Of a stretch of DNA of 64,000 bases, positions 27,934 through 36,931 are shown in pieces. Location: NCBI RefSeq assembly GCF_001468125.1, contig NZ_LNYT01000007.1, positions 421,125-485,124 on the forward strand, read 5' to 3'. Each line of letters opens with the position of its first letter. Positions within the stretch are counted from its first letter, which is position 1. A program made the translations under genes and the position numbers. Below the pieces are notes generated by a model. It was not told where the DNA came from, did not search any database, and was given only the letters and a program-made list of their open reading frames with translations. This DNA is from Legionella rubrilucens (GTDB lineage Bacteria; Pseudomonadota; Gammaproteobacteria; Legionellales; Legionellaceae).

Positions 27934-28974
27934 ATGGAAGAGAATAAACAAAAAGCGCTGAGCGCTGCACTGGCTCAAATTGAGCGCCAGTTCGGCAAGG
28001 GCTCTGTCATGCGCATGGGCGACAGCAGTGCAGAGCGGGACATCGAGGCGATTTCTACCGGCTCGTTGGGCCTGGATATTGCTCTCGGCATTGGGGGTCT
28101 GCCGAAAGGGCGTATTGTTGAAATTTACGGCCCGGAATCATCCGGTAAAACTACGCTGACCCTGCAAGTGATTGCCGAGTGCCAGAAAATGGGCGGTACC
28201 GCCGCGTTTGTCGATGCGGAACATGCCCTGGATCCCAGTTATGCTGCGAAACTGGGCGTCAATGTCGATGAGCTTCTGGTTTCTCAACCCGATACCGGGG
28301 AACAGGCACTGGAAATCACGGACATGCTGGTTCGTTCGGCGGCTGTGGACGTCATCATCATCGACTCGGTGGCCGCTTTAACGCCCAAGGCAGAAATTGA
28401 AGGCGAAATGGGGGATGCCCATGTCGGTCTGCAGGCGCGTTTGATGTCGCAGGCGCTGCGTAAACTGACAGCCAATATTAAACGCTCCAATACCCTGGTG
28501 ATTTTCATCAACCAGATCCGCATGAAGATCGGGGTGATGTTCGGTAATCCTGAAACCACCACCGGCGGTAATGCGTTGAAGTTCTATTCGTCCGTGCGCC
28601 TTGATATTCGCCGCGTCGGCTCCATTAAAAAGGGAGAAGAGGTACTTGGCAGCGAAACACGCGTTAAGGTCGTTAAAAATAAAGTGGCTCCACCTTTCCG
28701 CACCACTGATTTTGATATCCTCTATAATGAAGGGATTTCCCGCGAGAGTGAAATCATCAATCTCGGCACGCAATTGGGCCTGATTGAGAAATCAGGTGCC
28801 TGGTACAGCTACAAGCAGGAAAAAATTGGGCAGGGCAAAGACAACGTTCGCGTTTATCTGAAAGAAAATCCTGCCATTGCAAAAACCCTGGAACAGCAAA
28901 TCCGCGCTGAACTGCTGGTGAAGAAACTGCCGGTTGCTGCCGTGGAAGAAGAGGTTGAGACGGCCGATGACTAA
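27934..28974 (+). CDS. recA: Recombinase A
   Basis: Strand-exchange protein for homologous recombination. It is 346 residues, a normal length. Walker A GPESSGKT is at 66-73; [21 protein letters not shown] (Walker B plus loop 1 start) follows at about 140-160. The loop 2 region [20 protein letters not shown] is complete. The C-terminus is acidic (EEEVETADD), as usual for RecA regulation. Its own promoter lies in the gap after pncC. The stop codon overlaps the recX start, so recX is coupled. Confidence 0.98.
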   Translation: MEENKQKALSAALAQIERQFGKGSVMRMGDSSAERDIEAISTGSLGLDIALGIGGLPKGRIVEIYGPESSGKTTLTLQVIAECQKMGGTAAFVDAEHALDPSYAAKLGVNVDELLVSQPDTGEQALEITDMLVRSAAVDVIIIDSVAALTPKAEIEGEMGDAHVGLQARLMSQALRKLTANIKRSNTLVIFINQIRMKIGVMFGNPETTTGGNALKFYSSVRLDIRRVGSIKKGEEVLGSETRVKVVKNKVAPPFRTTDFDILYNEGISRESEIINLGTQLGLIEKSGAWYSYKQEKIGQGKDNVRVYLKENPAIAKTLEQQIRAELLVKKLPVAAVEEEVETADD

Positions 28975-29419
28975 GGCGTTCGACTGTGCTTTGCGTCTGC
29001 TGGCCAGGCGGGAGCACAGTGCGCAGGAGTTGGTTGGCAAGTTGATTCAGAAGGCGTACAGCCGGGAAGAAGCAGAAGAAGCGCTTCGTGTGTGTCAACA
29101 CCAGCAGTTGCAAAGCGATGCCCGTTTTGCCGAGCAGTTATGCCGCACCCGAATCAATCAAGGGTATGGTCCTTTGCGCATTCGCCAGGAACTGGAAGCG
29201 CAGCGGGTCAATGAGGACATCATTGCAGCGGTGTTGGCAGAGGAAGAGGGTAATTGGCCAGACCATGCTCAGGCAGTCTGGCTGAAGAAATTTAAGGCCA
29301 AGAGGCCTGCCTCGTTAGCTGAGCTTAAAAAGCAGCAGCGATTTTTACTGTACCGTGGATTCCCTGGCGATATGATCGCTCGAGTTTTTAAAGATAATTT
29401 AAACGTTGTGAGAGCATGA
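28967..29419 (+). CDS. recX: Regulatory protein RecX
   Basis: A 150-residue, three-helix-repeat protein that binds and limits RecA filaments. I use the ATG at 28967, inside GATGACTAAG where the recA stop lies; an earlier start at 28934 would extend far into recA. Features are [20 protein letters not shown] near the N-terminus, then DDxRFAEQL-type ([13 protein letters not shown]) and GPLRIRQEL. The end overlaps alaS by ATGA. The order recA-recX-alaS is common in gammaproteobacteria. Confidence 0.93.
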   Translation: MTKAFDCALRLLARREHSAQELVGKLIQKAYSREEAEEALRVCQHQQLQSDARFAEQLCRTRINQGYGPLRIRQELEAQRVNEDIIAAVLAEEEGNWPDHAQAVWLKKFKAKRPASLAELKKQQRFLLYRGFPGDMIARVFKDNLNVVRA

Positions 29420-32016
29420 AAAGTTCAGACATTAGAAAAGCATTTATTGAGTATTTTTCTCAACGAGGTCATCAGGCTGTGGCGTCAAGTTCACTGGTAC
29501 CCGGTAATGATCCCACCCTGTTATTTACCAATGCCGGCATGGTGCAGTTCAAAGACACCTTTTTAGGCCTCGAGCCGCGTCCTTATACACGGGCGGTGAG
29601 TTCACAACGGTGTGTACGGGCCGGAGGTAAACACAATGACCTCGAAAATGTCGGGTACACGGCCAGACACCATACCTTTTTTGAAATGCTCGGCAATTTC
29701 AGTTTTGGGGATTATTTCAAGCGCGAAGCCATTCGCTATGCCTGGGAATTTCTTACCGGGGTGCTAAAGCTTCCCGCGGAAAAACTCTGGGTGACCGTGT
29801 TTGAAGACGACGATGAGGCGGCGGACATCTGGTTAAAGGAAATGGGGGTGTCGCCGGAGCGCTTTTCGCGATGCGGTGAAAAGGATAATTTCTGGTCCAT
29901 GGGTGATACAGGACCCTGCGGCCCCTGCACTGAAATTTTTTATGATCATGGACCATCCATTCCTGGCGGTCCGCCAGGCAGTCCGGATGCGGACGGCGAT
30001 CGCTACATTGAAATCTGGAATCTGGTTTTCATGCAATACAACCGCGATAAACAGGGCCAATTGCATCCTCTGCCGAAGCCTTCGGTGGATACCGGCATGG
30101 GTCTTGAACGCATTGCCGCTGTGGTGCAGGGGGTTCACACCAATTACGAAATTGACAGTTTCCAGCATATTATCTGCGCCATACAAAAATTATCGCCGAC
30201 TACTGAAACCACTCACCCGTCACTGAAAGTAATTGCCGATCACATTCGCGCCTGTTCATTCCTGATTGCCGATGGCGTTTTGCCTGGTAATGAAGGACGG
30301 GGTTATGTGTTAAGACGCATTATCCGTCGCGCGGTTCGGCATGGGAATAAACTGGGGTTGCAATCGCCCTTTTTCTCAAGTCTGGTGGTGCCATTAATTG
30401 ATGTGATGGGCGATGCATACCCCGAATTGATTGACAAACGCGAAACCATTGAACGCGTTCTTGCCCAGGAAGAAAATCAGTTTGCCCGGACGCTTGAGCA
30501 GGGGCTGCGTTTGCTTAAGGAGCAAATTCAAACCATGGATGGCCGCGAAATCAATGGGGAGGTGGCCTTTAAGCTCTACGATACTTACGGCTTCCCTCTG
30601 GATTTGACTCAGGACATTGCCCGCGAACAGGATTTGACGGTGGACATTGAAGGATTTAATCGCTGCATGCAACAGCAGCGGGAACAATCCCAATCAGCGA
30701 GCCAGTTCACCACCGATTATTCTCAATCGCCGTCACTGAAGGAAACATCCACCTTTCACGGATACGAAGTGGAGGCAATGGCCAGCACGGTGACTGCCTT
30801 GTTAAGCGAAGGCAAAGCAACCGACGTGCTGGTAGCCGGGATGAAAGGCGCTATTGCGCTGGCCGCCACACCGTTTTATGCCGAAAGCGGCGGCCAGGTG
30901 GGTGATAAAGGTCAGTTACTGAGTCCCGATGCGTTATTTCAAGTGGATGACACGCAGCGGGTCGGTCAGGCGATTGTCCATTACGGTGAGGTTCTCAAGG
31001 GGCGGTTTGTGGTAGGACAACCTGTCGAAGCCAGAGTGGATTCGGTTCGTCGCGGTGCCATTCGTTTAAATCACACCGCCACCCATTTATTGCATGCCGC
31101 ATTAAAGCAGGTCGTTGGTGGCCATGTGCAGCAGAAAGGTTCATTGGTTGACGCGGAGCGGGCGCGGTTTGATTTTTCCCATTACGAAGCGTTAACGGCA
31201 GAGCAGATTCATCACATTGAATGCCTGGTGAATGAACAAATCCGTGCCAATCATCCCGTAGTGACTGAATTAATGGATGTGGAGAAGGCTAAGAACAGCG
31301 GGGCGGTGGCCTTGTTTGGTGAAAAATACAGTGACGAAGTCCGAGTGCTGTCTCTGGGTGAATTTTCCAAAGAGCTTTGTGGGGGGACGCATGCCATCCG
31401 AACAGGGGATATCGGTCTTTTTAAGATCGTAGCGGAATACGGGATTGCCAGCGGTGTACGCCGCATTGAAATGATGACCGGCGGTTATGCCTTAAACTGG
31501 ATTAACAGTCAGTTGGGCAGCCTGGATGAAGTGGCTAAGAAATTAAAAACCACAACACCGCAGGCGGTTGAAAAACTCACGCAATTGTTGAATGAGACGC
31601 GGCAGCAGGAGAAGGAATTGGCCCGCCTGCAAACAAAATTGGCTGCAAAATCCGGTGACGATCTGTTGTCAGAAGCAGTAAAAATCGGCAAAGTGAATTT
31701 ACTGGTTAAAAAACTGGACAATGCCGACAGCCAGGGCTTACGTACAACGTTAGATCAATTAAAATCCAAATTGGACAATGCCGTCATCCTGCTTTATGCC
31801 ATTGATCAGGATAAAATGAATGTAGTGGCAGGGATTAGCAAAAATCTGATAGGCCAGGTGCCCAGTGCGGGATTACTGGTCAAGCACCTGTGCGGCAAGG
31901 GCGGCGGTCGTGACGACATGGCGCAGGGAGGCGGCCTGGTTCCGGATGATTTGACGGCTAAACTGGCAGAAATTAAAAACATGGTGGGGGATGCTGAGAA
32001 ATCAGCCACTCTTTAA
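29416..32016 (+). CDS. alaS: Alanyl-tRNA synthetase
   Basis: An 866-residue class II synthetase that charges tRNA-Ala. The catalytic domain opens with a typical IRKAFIEYFSQRGH and contains LFTNAGMVQFKDTFLG. The editing domain has the HxxxH zinc motif (HTATHLLH, about residue 555) and the CGGTH motif (ELCGGTHAIRTGD, about 656). The C-terminal C-Ala domain with GKGGGRDDMAQGGG is complete. It begins within the recX stop (ATGA). All expected parts are present. Confidence 0.98.
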   Translation: MKSSDIRKAFIEYFSQRGHQAVASSSLVPGNDPTLLFTNAGMVQFKDTFLGLEPRPYTRAVSSQRCVRAGGKHNDLENVGYTARHHTFFEMLGNFSFGDYFKREAIRYAWEFLTGVLKLPAEKLWVTVFEDDDEAADIWLKEMGVSPERFSRCGEKDNFWSMGDTGPCGPCTEIFYDHGPSIPGGPPGSPDADGDRYIEIWNLVFMQYNRDKQGQLHPLPKPSVDTGMGLERIAAVVQGVHTNYEIDSFQHIICAIQKLSPTTETTHPSLKVIADHIRACSFLIADGVLPGNEGRGYVLRRIIRRAVRHGNKLGLQSPFFSSLVVPLIDVMGDAYPELIDKRETIERVLAQEENQFARTLEQGLRLLKEQIQTMDGREINGEVAFKLYDTYGFPLDLTQDIAREQDLTVDIEGFNRCMQQQREQSQSASQFTTDYSQSPSLKETSTFHGYEVEAMASTVTALLSEGKATDVLVAGMKGAIALAATPFYAESGGQVGDKGQLLSPDALFQVDDTQRVGQAIVHYGEVLKGRFVVGQPVEARVDSVRRGAIRLNHTATHLLHAALKQVVGGHVQQKGSLVDAERARFDFSHYEALTAEQIHHIECLVNEQIRANHPVVTELMDVEKAKNSGAVALFGEKYSDEVRVLSLGEFSKELCGGTHAIRTGDIGLFKIVAEYGIASGVRRIEMMTGGYALNWINSQLGSLDEVAKKLKTTTPQAVEKLTQLLNETRQQEKELARLQTKLAAKSGDDLLSEAVKIGKVNLLVKKLDNADSQGLRTTLDQLKSKLDNAVILLYAIDQDKMNVVAGISKNLIGQVPSAGLLVKHLCGKGGGRDDMAQGGGLVPDDLTAKLAEIKNMVGDAEKSATL

Positions 32017-32023
32017 CCTGTCC

Positions 32024-32046
32024 GGCCATTTTGGCGTAAAATGGCC
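32024..32046 (+). other. Perfect hairpin between alaS and mscL
   Basis: GGCCATTTT and AAAATGGCC form a 9-bp stem with a 5-base loop (GGCGT), starting 8 bases after the alaS stop. There is no T run behind it, so it is a poor classical terminator. It might stabilise or process the RNA, or terminate partially. Confidence 0.6.
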
Positions 32047-32068
32047 GTGCATGCACTAAAGGGAGTTT

Positions 32069-32458
32069 ATGATGCGTTTTTTCAGTGAATTTAAACAATT
32101 CGCCATGCGCGGCAATGTGGTTGATCTGGCCGTTGCTGTGGTTATTGGTGCCGCTTTCGGAAAAATCGTTTCTTCGCTGGTGGATGGCATCATTATGCCG
32201 CTTATTGGTTTGTTGTTGGGGGGTATTAATGTCGCGAATAAATCCTTCCAGATTGGCGATGCGGTGGTCAAATGGGGGGCTTTTTTGCAAACGGTGATTG
32301 ATTTTACTCTCATCGCCTTTGCTATTTTTTTGGTCATTAAGCTTATTAATTTATTGCAGAGAACACAGGATGAAGCACCGGAAAAGTTGAGTCGGGAAGC
32401 GGCCATTTTAATCGAGATCCGGGATTTGCTGAGTCAAAAGGAAGCTCGCTCGGATTAA
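32069..32458 (+). CDS. mscL: Large-conductance mechanosensitive channel
   Basis: A 129-residue inner-membrane channel that opens on osmotic downshock. The N-terminal amphipathic helix (FFSEFKQFAMRGNVVDLAVAVV) is followed by the pore-lining TM1 with VVIGAAFGKIVSSLVDG, a short periplasmic loop, TM2 (FTLIAFAIFLVIKLIN, about 75-95) and a charged C-terminal helix. GGAG precedes the start; a second ATG three bases on (32072) is possible. Confidence 0.96.
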   Translation: MMRFFSEFKQFAMRGNVVDLAVAVVIGAAFGKIVSSLVDGIIMPLIGLLLGGINVANKSFQIGDAVVKWGAFLQTVIDFTLIAFAIFLVIKLINLLQRTQDEAPEKLSREAAILIEIRDLLSQKEARSD

Positions 32459-32599
32459 CAGTCTCCTTGCGTTTTATTTTTAAACTGCAGGCAAGCTCAG
32501 ACTGGCTGGTTGAATGCGCAATTGCCCGACCATTCGGATGTCTCCATGTAGGAAAAGATTCCGCCATTCATCAACCCTGACGCTCCCCGGGCTTATCTT

Positions 32600-32608
32600 T
32601 GCTATACT
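32600..32608 (+). promoter_or_regulatory. Extended -10 promoter
   Basis: TGC-TATACT (TATACT at 32603-32608) is an extended -10 about 30 bases before the small membrane-protein gene. No good -35 is present. The remainder of 32459-32599 shows nothing recognisable. Confidence 0.5.
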
Positions 32609-32638
32609 TTACAATGTGTTCACTGATAGGAAATTATC

Positions 32639-32836
32639 ATGGCTGAACTACTTAATTTAATCGCACTGATTATTATCGCCGGTGTATTAATGTGGCTCGT
32701 CAATGTCTTCATTCCCATGCCAGGCGCGATTAAAACCCTGCTTAATGTATTGGTGTTGATTATATTAATTCTTTATATCTTACAATTTTTTGGTTTAATC
32801 CATACGATTTTACCAACCATTCGGCTATTCCGTTAG
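32639..32836 (+). CDS. Small two-helix membrane protein, Thivi_2564 type
   Basis: A 65-residue, very hydrophobic protein. Two membrane helices (about 5-25 and 32-55) are separated by the short loop IPMPGAIKTLLN. The layout matches a family of small proteobacterial membrane proteins often named after Thivi_2564; its function is unknown. It is a single gene with its own extended -10 promoter and a strong terminator. Confidence 0.8.
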   Translation: MAELLNLIALIIIAGVLMWLVNVFIPMPGAIKTLLNVLVLIILILYILQFFGLIHTILPTIRLFR

Positions 32837-32853
32837 CGTAATTCAGGAGATGA

Positions 32854-32876
32854 AAAGCGGCCATTGGCCGCTTTTT
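32854..32876 (+). terminator. Rho-independent terminator
   Basis: AAGCGGCC and GGCCGCTT form an 8-bp stem with a 3-base loop (ATT), followed by Ts. It ends the small membrane-protein transcript just before the next gene. Confidence 0.92.
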
Positions 32877-32928
32877 ATTGCATGCTGGTCTATATTTATA
32901 CAATGGCGCCGTTGTAGAGAGTTTCATT

Positions 32929-34944
32929 TTGGCCGTTGATAAAGACAAGTTGCGTGAGTCGTTGGATGAAGACAAAGAGGCTATTCAACAACGTTTAAAT
33001 TCACAAATTGGTTATTACACTGACATTGACACGCAACACTTTGTGAGTTCGCGTCTAAATCAGGAAGCTCAGGCTGAATTATACCGGGGCGTTCCCCCGG
33101 ATTCCCACCATCCCCTCGCACCCCCAAATGATGAGGGGTACCATGATCCCCAGTATTTTCGTAAAAAACTGATTGCTCATATCGCGGCCATTGAGGCGGG
33201 TAAGGAACCCTCTTACAAGGGCGATGCACACAAACGCGCAGTGGATCCGGCTTCAGCAACCATCTCCATGCAGGATTTTCTAGGCAAGGAAGGGGTTAAA
33301 CTTTATCGGCTGGCACTGGAGGAGGAATTAAACAGCCGGGAATACCGCAATGCGCTTTTTCACGCCTCGACCGACCATTACCCGGGCGAGAAATGGGCCG
33401 AAAGACCGGCTATTATTGTTTCTGGCCCTTCAGCCAGCGGTAAAACAGTCGCCACGCAGGCTGCTGTGGCGCAGGCAGCACGTTTTTTACCTAAAGAAAA
33501 GCCTCTGGATTATTCCGGCAATGATGTCGTTGCCATCGACGGGGGCAAAGCACGTGAAGTATCGCAAATACGCAAACTGGTTATTCAGGCGGCTAACCAT
33601 AAAGGATTTTCGGGCATTAAGGATTTACACAAACAAAGCGCCATTCTTGAAAAAGCCAAGGACAGTATGCGTGAGGCCGTGATGAAATCCGATTTGGGCT
33701 TTGTTATCCCTGAAACCTTTTCTTCGTGGAGCATTCCTTTTCACAAGATTCATGACTTGATGAAAAGAATTGATGCCCTGCCGGGAACCAAACAACTTTT
33801 TAGCCGGGTCGTGGGGGAAGAGCCCTCGATGTTCCAGAAAATTGTGAATTTTATGGGTAATAGACGGGCCTGGAAGCGCAGTGGGTTTGAAGAACAGCTG
33901 GATCTGGATTTAAATGAGAGGCGCATATCGGAATCCAAAGCGTATGGCGCGGGTGGTTTCAGCTTTGGCGTGAAGGGATCTGAAAAGGCTGAAACATGGT
34001 TTAAGCGGCACAGCAAGGACAAGCTTTCAATGACCATTACCAATGACTTAATGCTGGTAAGAGAACATCCACCCGACTCGGACCATTGGCAGAAAGCAGA
34101 GCCCGGTGAACCGGGTGTCGAATTGGTTTCACAGCGAGTCTTTCACTATTGGCAGTTTTTACAGCAGGCTGAGGATGGACGGTCACTAAGCATCGCTGAT
34201 AAATATTATGCGAACCTTGATTTTAAAACGTTTCGCAAAGAAATATCTGATCCTGACGATTTGATTCGTTTAAGACCCGATCCGGAACATCCCAGACAAT
34301 GGCGTGCGGCCTCCATTCATGACCAGGGCGCATTACTGGTTTCCCAGCGGGTCTATGAACAATGGAAATTCCTGCAGGCAAATAGTTCACAATGGCTCTA
34401 TGACAAGCAGGAGGGCATATTAAGTGAGGGGGATAAGAAAAACCTTCTGGATAGCCAGTTGAGTCTTGAGGATTACAGTAAAAAAGTCATCCTTAGGCCC
34501 CACATTAAAACCTCGGCAGAAATCGAAATAACGGTGGCCGTGGATGCCGTCAGAAACCGTCATTTGAAATTAAAAGAAGAATTGGATGCCGGCCAAAAAA
34601 GCGGCAAATTGTCGCCAGAGCAGATAGAGAAATTACAAGGGAAAATCAATGTACTTAAAGGATTGGAAATCGCCTTGAACGATTTAAATTCCCCCAGCAA
34701 AGAGAGTTTAATTGCGTTGAGGGAGAATATCGATTTTAAAATCAAGGCATTAAAAGAGCAGGGCTATACCCACAAACTGTACAGTGTCACCGAACGGGTC
34801 TTAAAAAACCTTCAGGGGGCGCTGGATAAAGCCATCAGTGAATTTGACAGTAAGCCTTCCAGCACCATGGATTTTAAAGAAGCACTGGCAAAGATAGCGA
34901 ATGACACGGCCTATACTTCCGAGGTATCCGCCAAGCCAAGGTGA
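32929..34944 (+). CDS. Large protein with zeta-toxin-like P-loop kinase motif; candidate effector
   Basis: A protein of about 671 residues with no signal peptide. IIVSGPSASGKTVATQA is a Walker A (GPSASGKT, about residues 166-173), followed by VVAIDGGKAREVS about 35 residues later. This spacing resembles zeta-toxin/chloramphenicol-phosphotransferase-like kinases, where the Asp-Gly loop contacts the substrate. The second half has two similar segments (VELVSQRVFHYWQFLQ and ALLVSQRVYEQWKFLQ, about 60 residues apart), which suggests an internal duplication, and then coiled-coil-prone helices. The start is uncertain: a TTG at 32929 behind GTAGAGAG is my choice; the frame is open back to 32878. No family is recognised with confidence. 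Effector status is inferred from size, context and Lys/Glu-rich helices. Confidence 0.65.
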   Translation: MAVDKDKLRESLDEDKEAIQQRLNSQIGYYTDIDTQHFVSSRLNQEAQAELYRGVPPDSHHPLAPPNDEGYHDPQYFRKKLIAHIAAIEAGKEPSYKGDAHKRAVDPASATISMQDFLGKEGVKLYRLALEEELNSREYRNALFHASTDHYPGEKWAERPAIIVSGPSASGKTVATQAAVAQAARFLPKEKPLDYSGNDVVAIDGGKAREVSQIRKLVIQAANHKGFSGIKDLHKQSAILEKAKDSMREAVMKSDLGFVIPETFSSWSIPFHKIHDLMKRIDALPGTKQLFSRVVGEEPSMFQKIVNFMGNRRAWKRSGFEEQLDLDLNERRISESKAYGAGGFSFGVKGSEKAETWFKRHSKDKLSMTITNDLMLVREHPPDSDHWQKAEPGEPGVELVSQRVFHYWQFLQQAEDGRSLSIADKYYANLDFKTFRKEISDPDDLIRLRPDPEHPRQWRAASIHDQGALLVSQRVYEQWKFLQANSSQWLYDKQEGILSEGDKKNLLDSQLSLEDYSKKVILRPHIKTSAEIEITVAVDAVRNRHLKLKEELDAGQKSGKLSPEQIEKLQGKINVLKGLEIALNDLNSPSKESLIALRENIDFKIKALKEQGYTHKLYSVTERVLKNLQGALDKAISEFDSKPSSTMDFKEALAKIANDTAYTSEVSAKPR

Positions 34945-35081
34945 TGAGCAAATCATGAAGCATACCGAGTGGTTGATTCGTAGTGTTTAAATAAGTTCAT
35001 TGCTCCCATCCAGAGGAATGCTTTTTCCTTGTTTTTTTGCCAAAATGATCAATATTGGGTGTATGAACGGGATAGCGTTTG

Positions 35082-35691
35082 CTATGCACTCCTCCATCGA
35101 GCCATCGATACCTGCCAAAGAGCGGTTATAAAGCGAGCCTGGTTAATTCTAAGCCCTGAGTATTCAGGTTTTTTATTCTGAATAATTATCGGCTTATTGG
35201 TTAAAACGTTATTGGCAATAACAAAAAAGGAAATCTTTTTTCGCTTAGGTTGAGAGGACAAGTGTTTTTCGTCCCGTACATAAGCACTTTCTATAAATAA
35301 TCTCAGCAGACTCTTTTTAGATTACTCATTTTAAAGTAAATCGCATAATTACTATTTTCATCATTTAATAACTCAATGGTAAAAAATTACTTTTTCCTGT
35401 ATGAAAACACGTTTTCTTATCTATATTTTTTATAATATTGGGCCGGTCTTTGCAAAGTTCATACCGTTTAAAATCAAATAATCTTTTTTCATTAAAATGC
35501 TCATAGAGGAGATTTTTATCAATGTTCTCTTCGGGGCTAAAGCCACGGGTAAAGCAATGCATGCTGAATTCAATAATAAATTGATAAGTCTTTGGTGATT
35601 TGCCTCCCTTGTCGGGTTGAATAGACTGCCAAGTAAATTCTTGCAAATGCATGACACTGTGTTCTTCATCTTTGAAAAAAAAGATGGCCAA
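35082..35691 (-). pseudogene. Decayed gene with two single-base frameshifts
   Basis: A minus-strand frame starts near 35691 (TTG) and runs through PKTYQFIIEFSMHCFTRGF and CFHTGKSNF, then stops at 35365. If one base is added to the homopolymer at 35381-35386 (six As on the plus strand), the frame continues as TIELLNDENSNYAIYF. A second added base at 35314-35318 (five Ts on the plus strand) continues it as SLLRLFIESAYVRDEKH, then SSQPKRKKISFFVI and NNVLTNKPI to a TAG at 35082. The reconstructed protein is about 200 residues with even composition, which argues that it was a real gene. It recalls a family of small proteobacterial accessory proteins I cannot name. Sequencing error in the two runs is the alternative. 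Confidence 0.65.
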
Positions 35692-35786
35692 TTTTTAATT
35701 TTTATACTCGCTTTGCTCAGTTGGAGTCTGCAGGCAGAATTAGTGTGTTGAACTTATTTTTACCCTTTATTCCATTTTATCGGGCA

Positions 35787-35812
35787 ATAAAAACGGGCCT
35801 TGCGGCCCGTAT
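35787..35812 (-). terminator. Rho-independent terminator of nrdAB
   Basis: On the minus strand ACGGGCC and GGCCCGT form a 7-bp stem around GCAA, followed by TTTTATT, just after the nrdB stop. Confidence 0.92.
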
Positions 35813-35815
35813 GGT

Positions 35816-36916
35816 TTAATCTTCATCCCAGCTTAAAGTACCGCCTGCCTGGTATTCAATGACGCGGGTTTCAAAGAAGTTTTTCTCTTTTTTCAAGTCC
35901 ATCATTTCACTCATCCAGGGGAAAGGGTTTTCAGCGCCTGGATATTGCTCCGGTAGGCCAATTTGCGCGAGACGGCGGTTGGCGATGAAATGCAGGTATT
36001 CTTCAAACATCTCGGCATTCATACCCAGAATTCCATGCGGCATGGTGTCTTTAGCGTATTGATACTCGAGAGTTACCCCTTCTTTAATCAACGCGACGAT
36101 TTCTTCCTTAAAGGCCGGTGTCCATAAGTGAGGATTTTCAATTTTAATCTGGTTGATGACATCGATACCGAAATTCATGTGCATGGATTCATCGCGCAGA
36201 ATGTATTGGAACTGCTCAGAGGTTCCAACCATCTTGTTGCGGCGTCCCATGGACAAAATCTGAGTAAAGCCGACATAGAAGAAGATTCCTTCAAAAACCA
36301 CATAGAAAGCGATTAAATCACGCAGTAAACGCTGATCCGCTTCAAGGGTGCCTGTATGGAAGGTGGGATCGCCAAGGCTTTGGGTGAAGGGCAGGGCCCA
36401 GGCCGCTTTATTGGCTACCGCAGGAATTTCGCGATACATGTTAAAGACAGCGGCTTCATCGAGACGCAGGCTTTCAATGATGTACTGATAAGCGTGCGTA
36501 TGCAATGCTTCCTCGAAGGCCTGACGCAGCAGATACTGACGGCATTCCGGGTTGGTGATATGGCGGTAGACAGCCAGAACCAGGTTGTTGGCGACTAACG
36601 AATCCGCTGTGGAGAAGAAGCCCAGATTACGTAAAACAATCAGGCGTTCATCCGCGGTCAAGCCATTGGGATCCTGCCATAATGCCACGTCCGCGCTCAT
36701 GTTGATTTCGTTAGGCATCCAGTGGTTAGCACAGGCAGTTAAATATTTATCCCAGGCCCATTTGTACTTAAAGGGAACCAGTTGGTTTAAATCAGCCCGG
36801 CAGTTAATGATTTGTTTATCATCAACCTGAATACGGCCGGCCCCCATCTCCAGGGATTCCAAACCTGTGGCACCCGTATGACCGGGTGCGCTGACATGTT
36901 GTTCTAGTACTGACAT
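35816..36916 (-). CDS. nrdB: Ribonucleoside-diphosphate reductase beta subunit (class Ia)
   Basis: A 366-residue R2 subunit that houses the di-iron centre and tyrosyl radical. Likely ligands and radical site are Asp105 (STADSLVAN), Glu136 and His139 ([11 protein letters not shown]), the radical Tyr143, and Glu/His in DESMHMNFG. The C-terminal tail ends GGTLSWDED, acidic as expected for docking to NrdA. It lies 15 bases after nrdA with its own ribosome site (GAGGAGA), and a strong terminator follows. Tyr143 aligns with E. coli Tyr122, which supports class Ia over the Mn/Fe class Ic. Confidence 0.96.
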   Translation of the reverse strand: MSVLEQHVSAPGHTGATGLESLEMGAGRIQVDDKQIINCRADLNQLVPFKYKWAWDKYLTACANHWMPNEINMSADVALWQDPNGLTADERLIVLRNLGFFSTADSLVANNLVLAVYRHITNPECRQYLLRQAFEEALHTHAYQYIIESLRLDEAAVFNMYREIPAVANKAAWALPFTQSLGDPTFHTGTLEADQRLLRDLIAFYVVFEGIFFYVGFTQILSMGRRNKMVGTSEQFQYILRDESMHMNFGIDVINQIKIENPHLWTPAFKEEIVALIKEGVTLEYQYAKDTMPHGILGMNAEMFEEYLHFIANRRLAQIGLPEQYPGAENPFPWMSEMMDLKKEKNFFETRVIEYQAGGTLSWDED

Positions 36917-36931
36917 TGGGTTCTCCTCAAT

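Noticed and set aside
35430..35669. A 79-codon minus-strand frame overlapping the decayed gene
   Set aside because: It lies in a different frame from the reconstructed protein and has unlikely composition; treated as a shadow.
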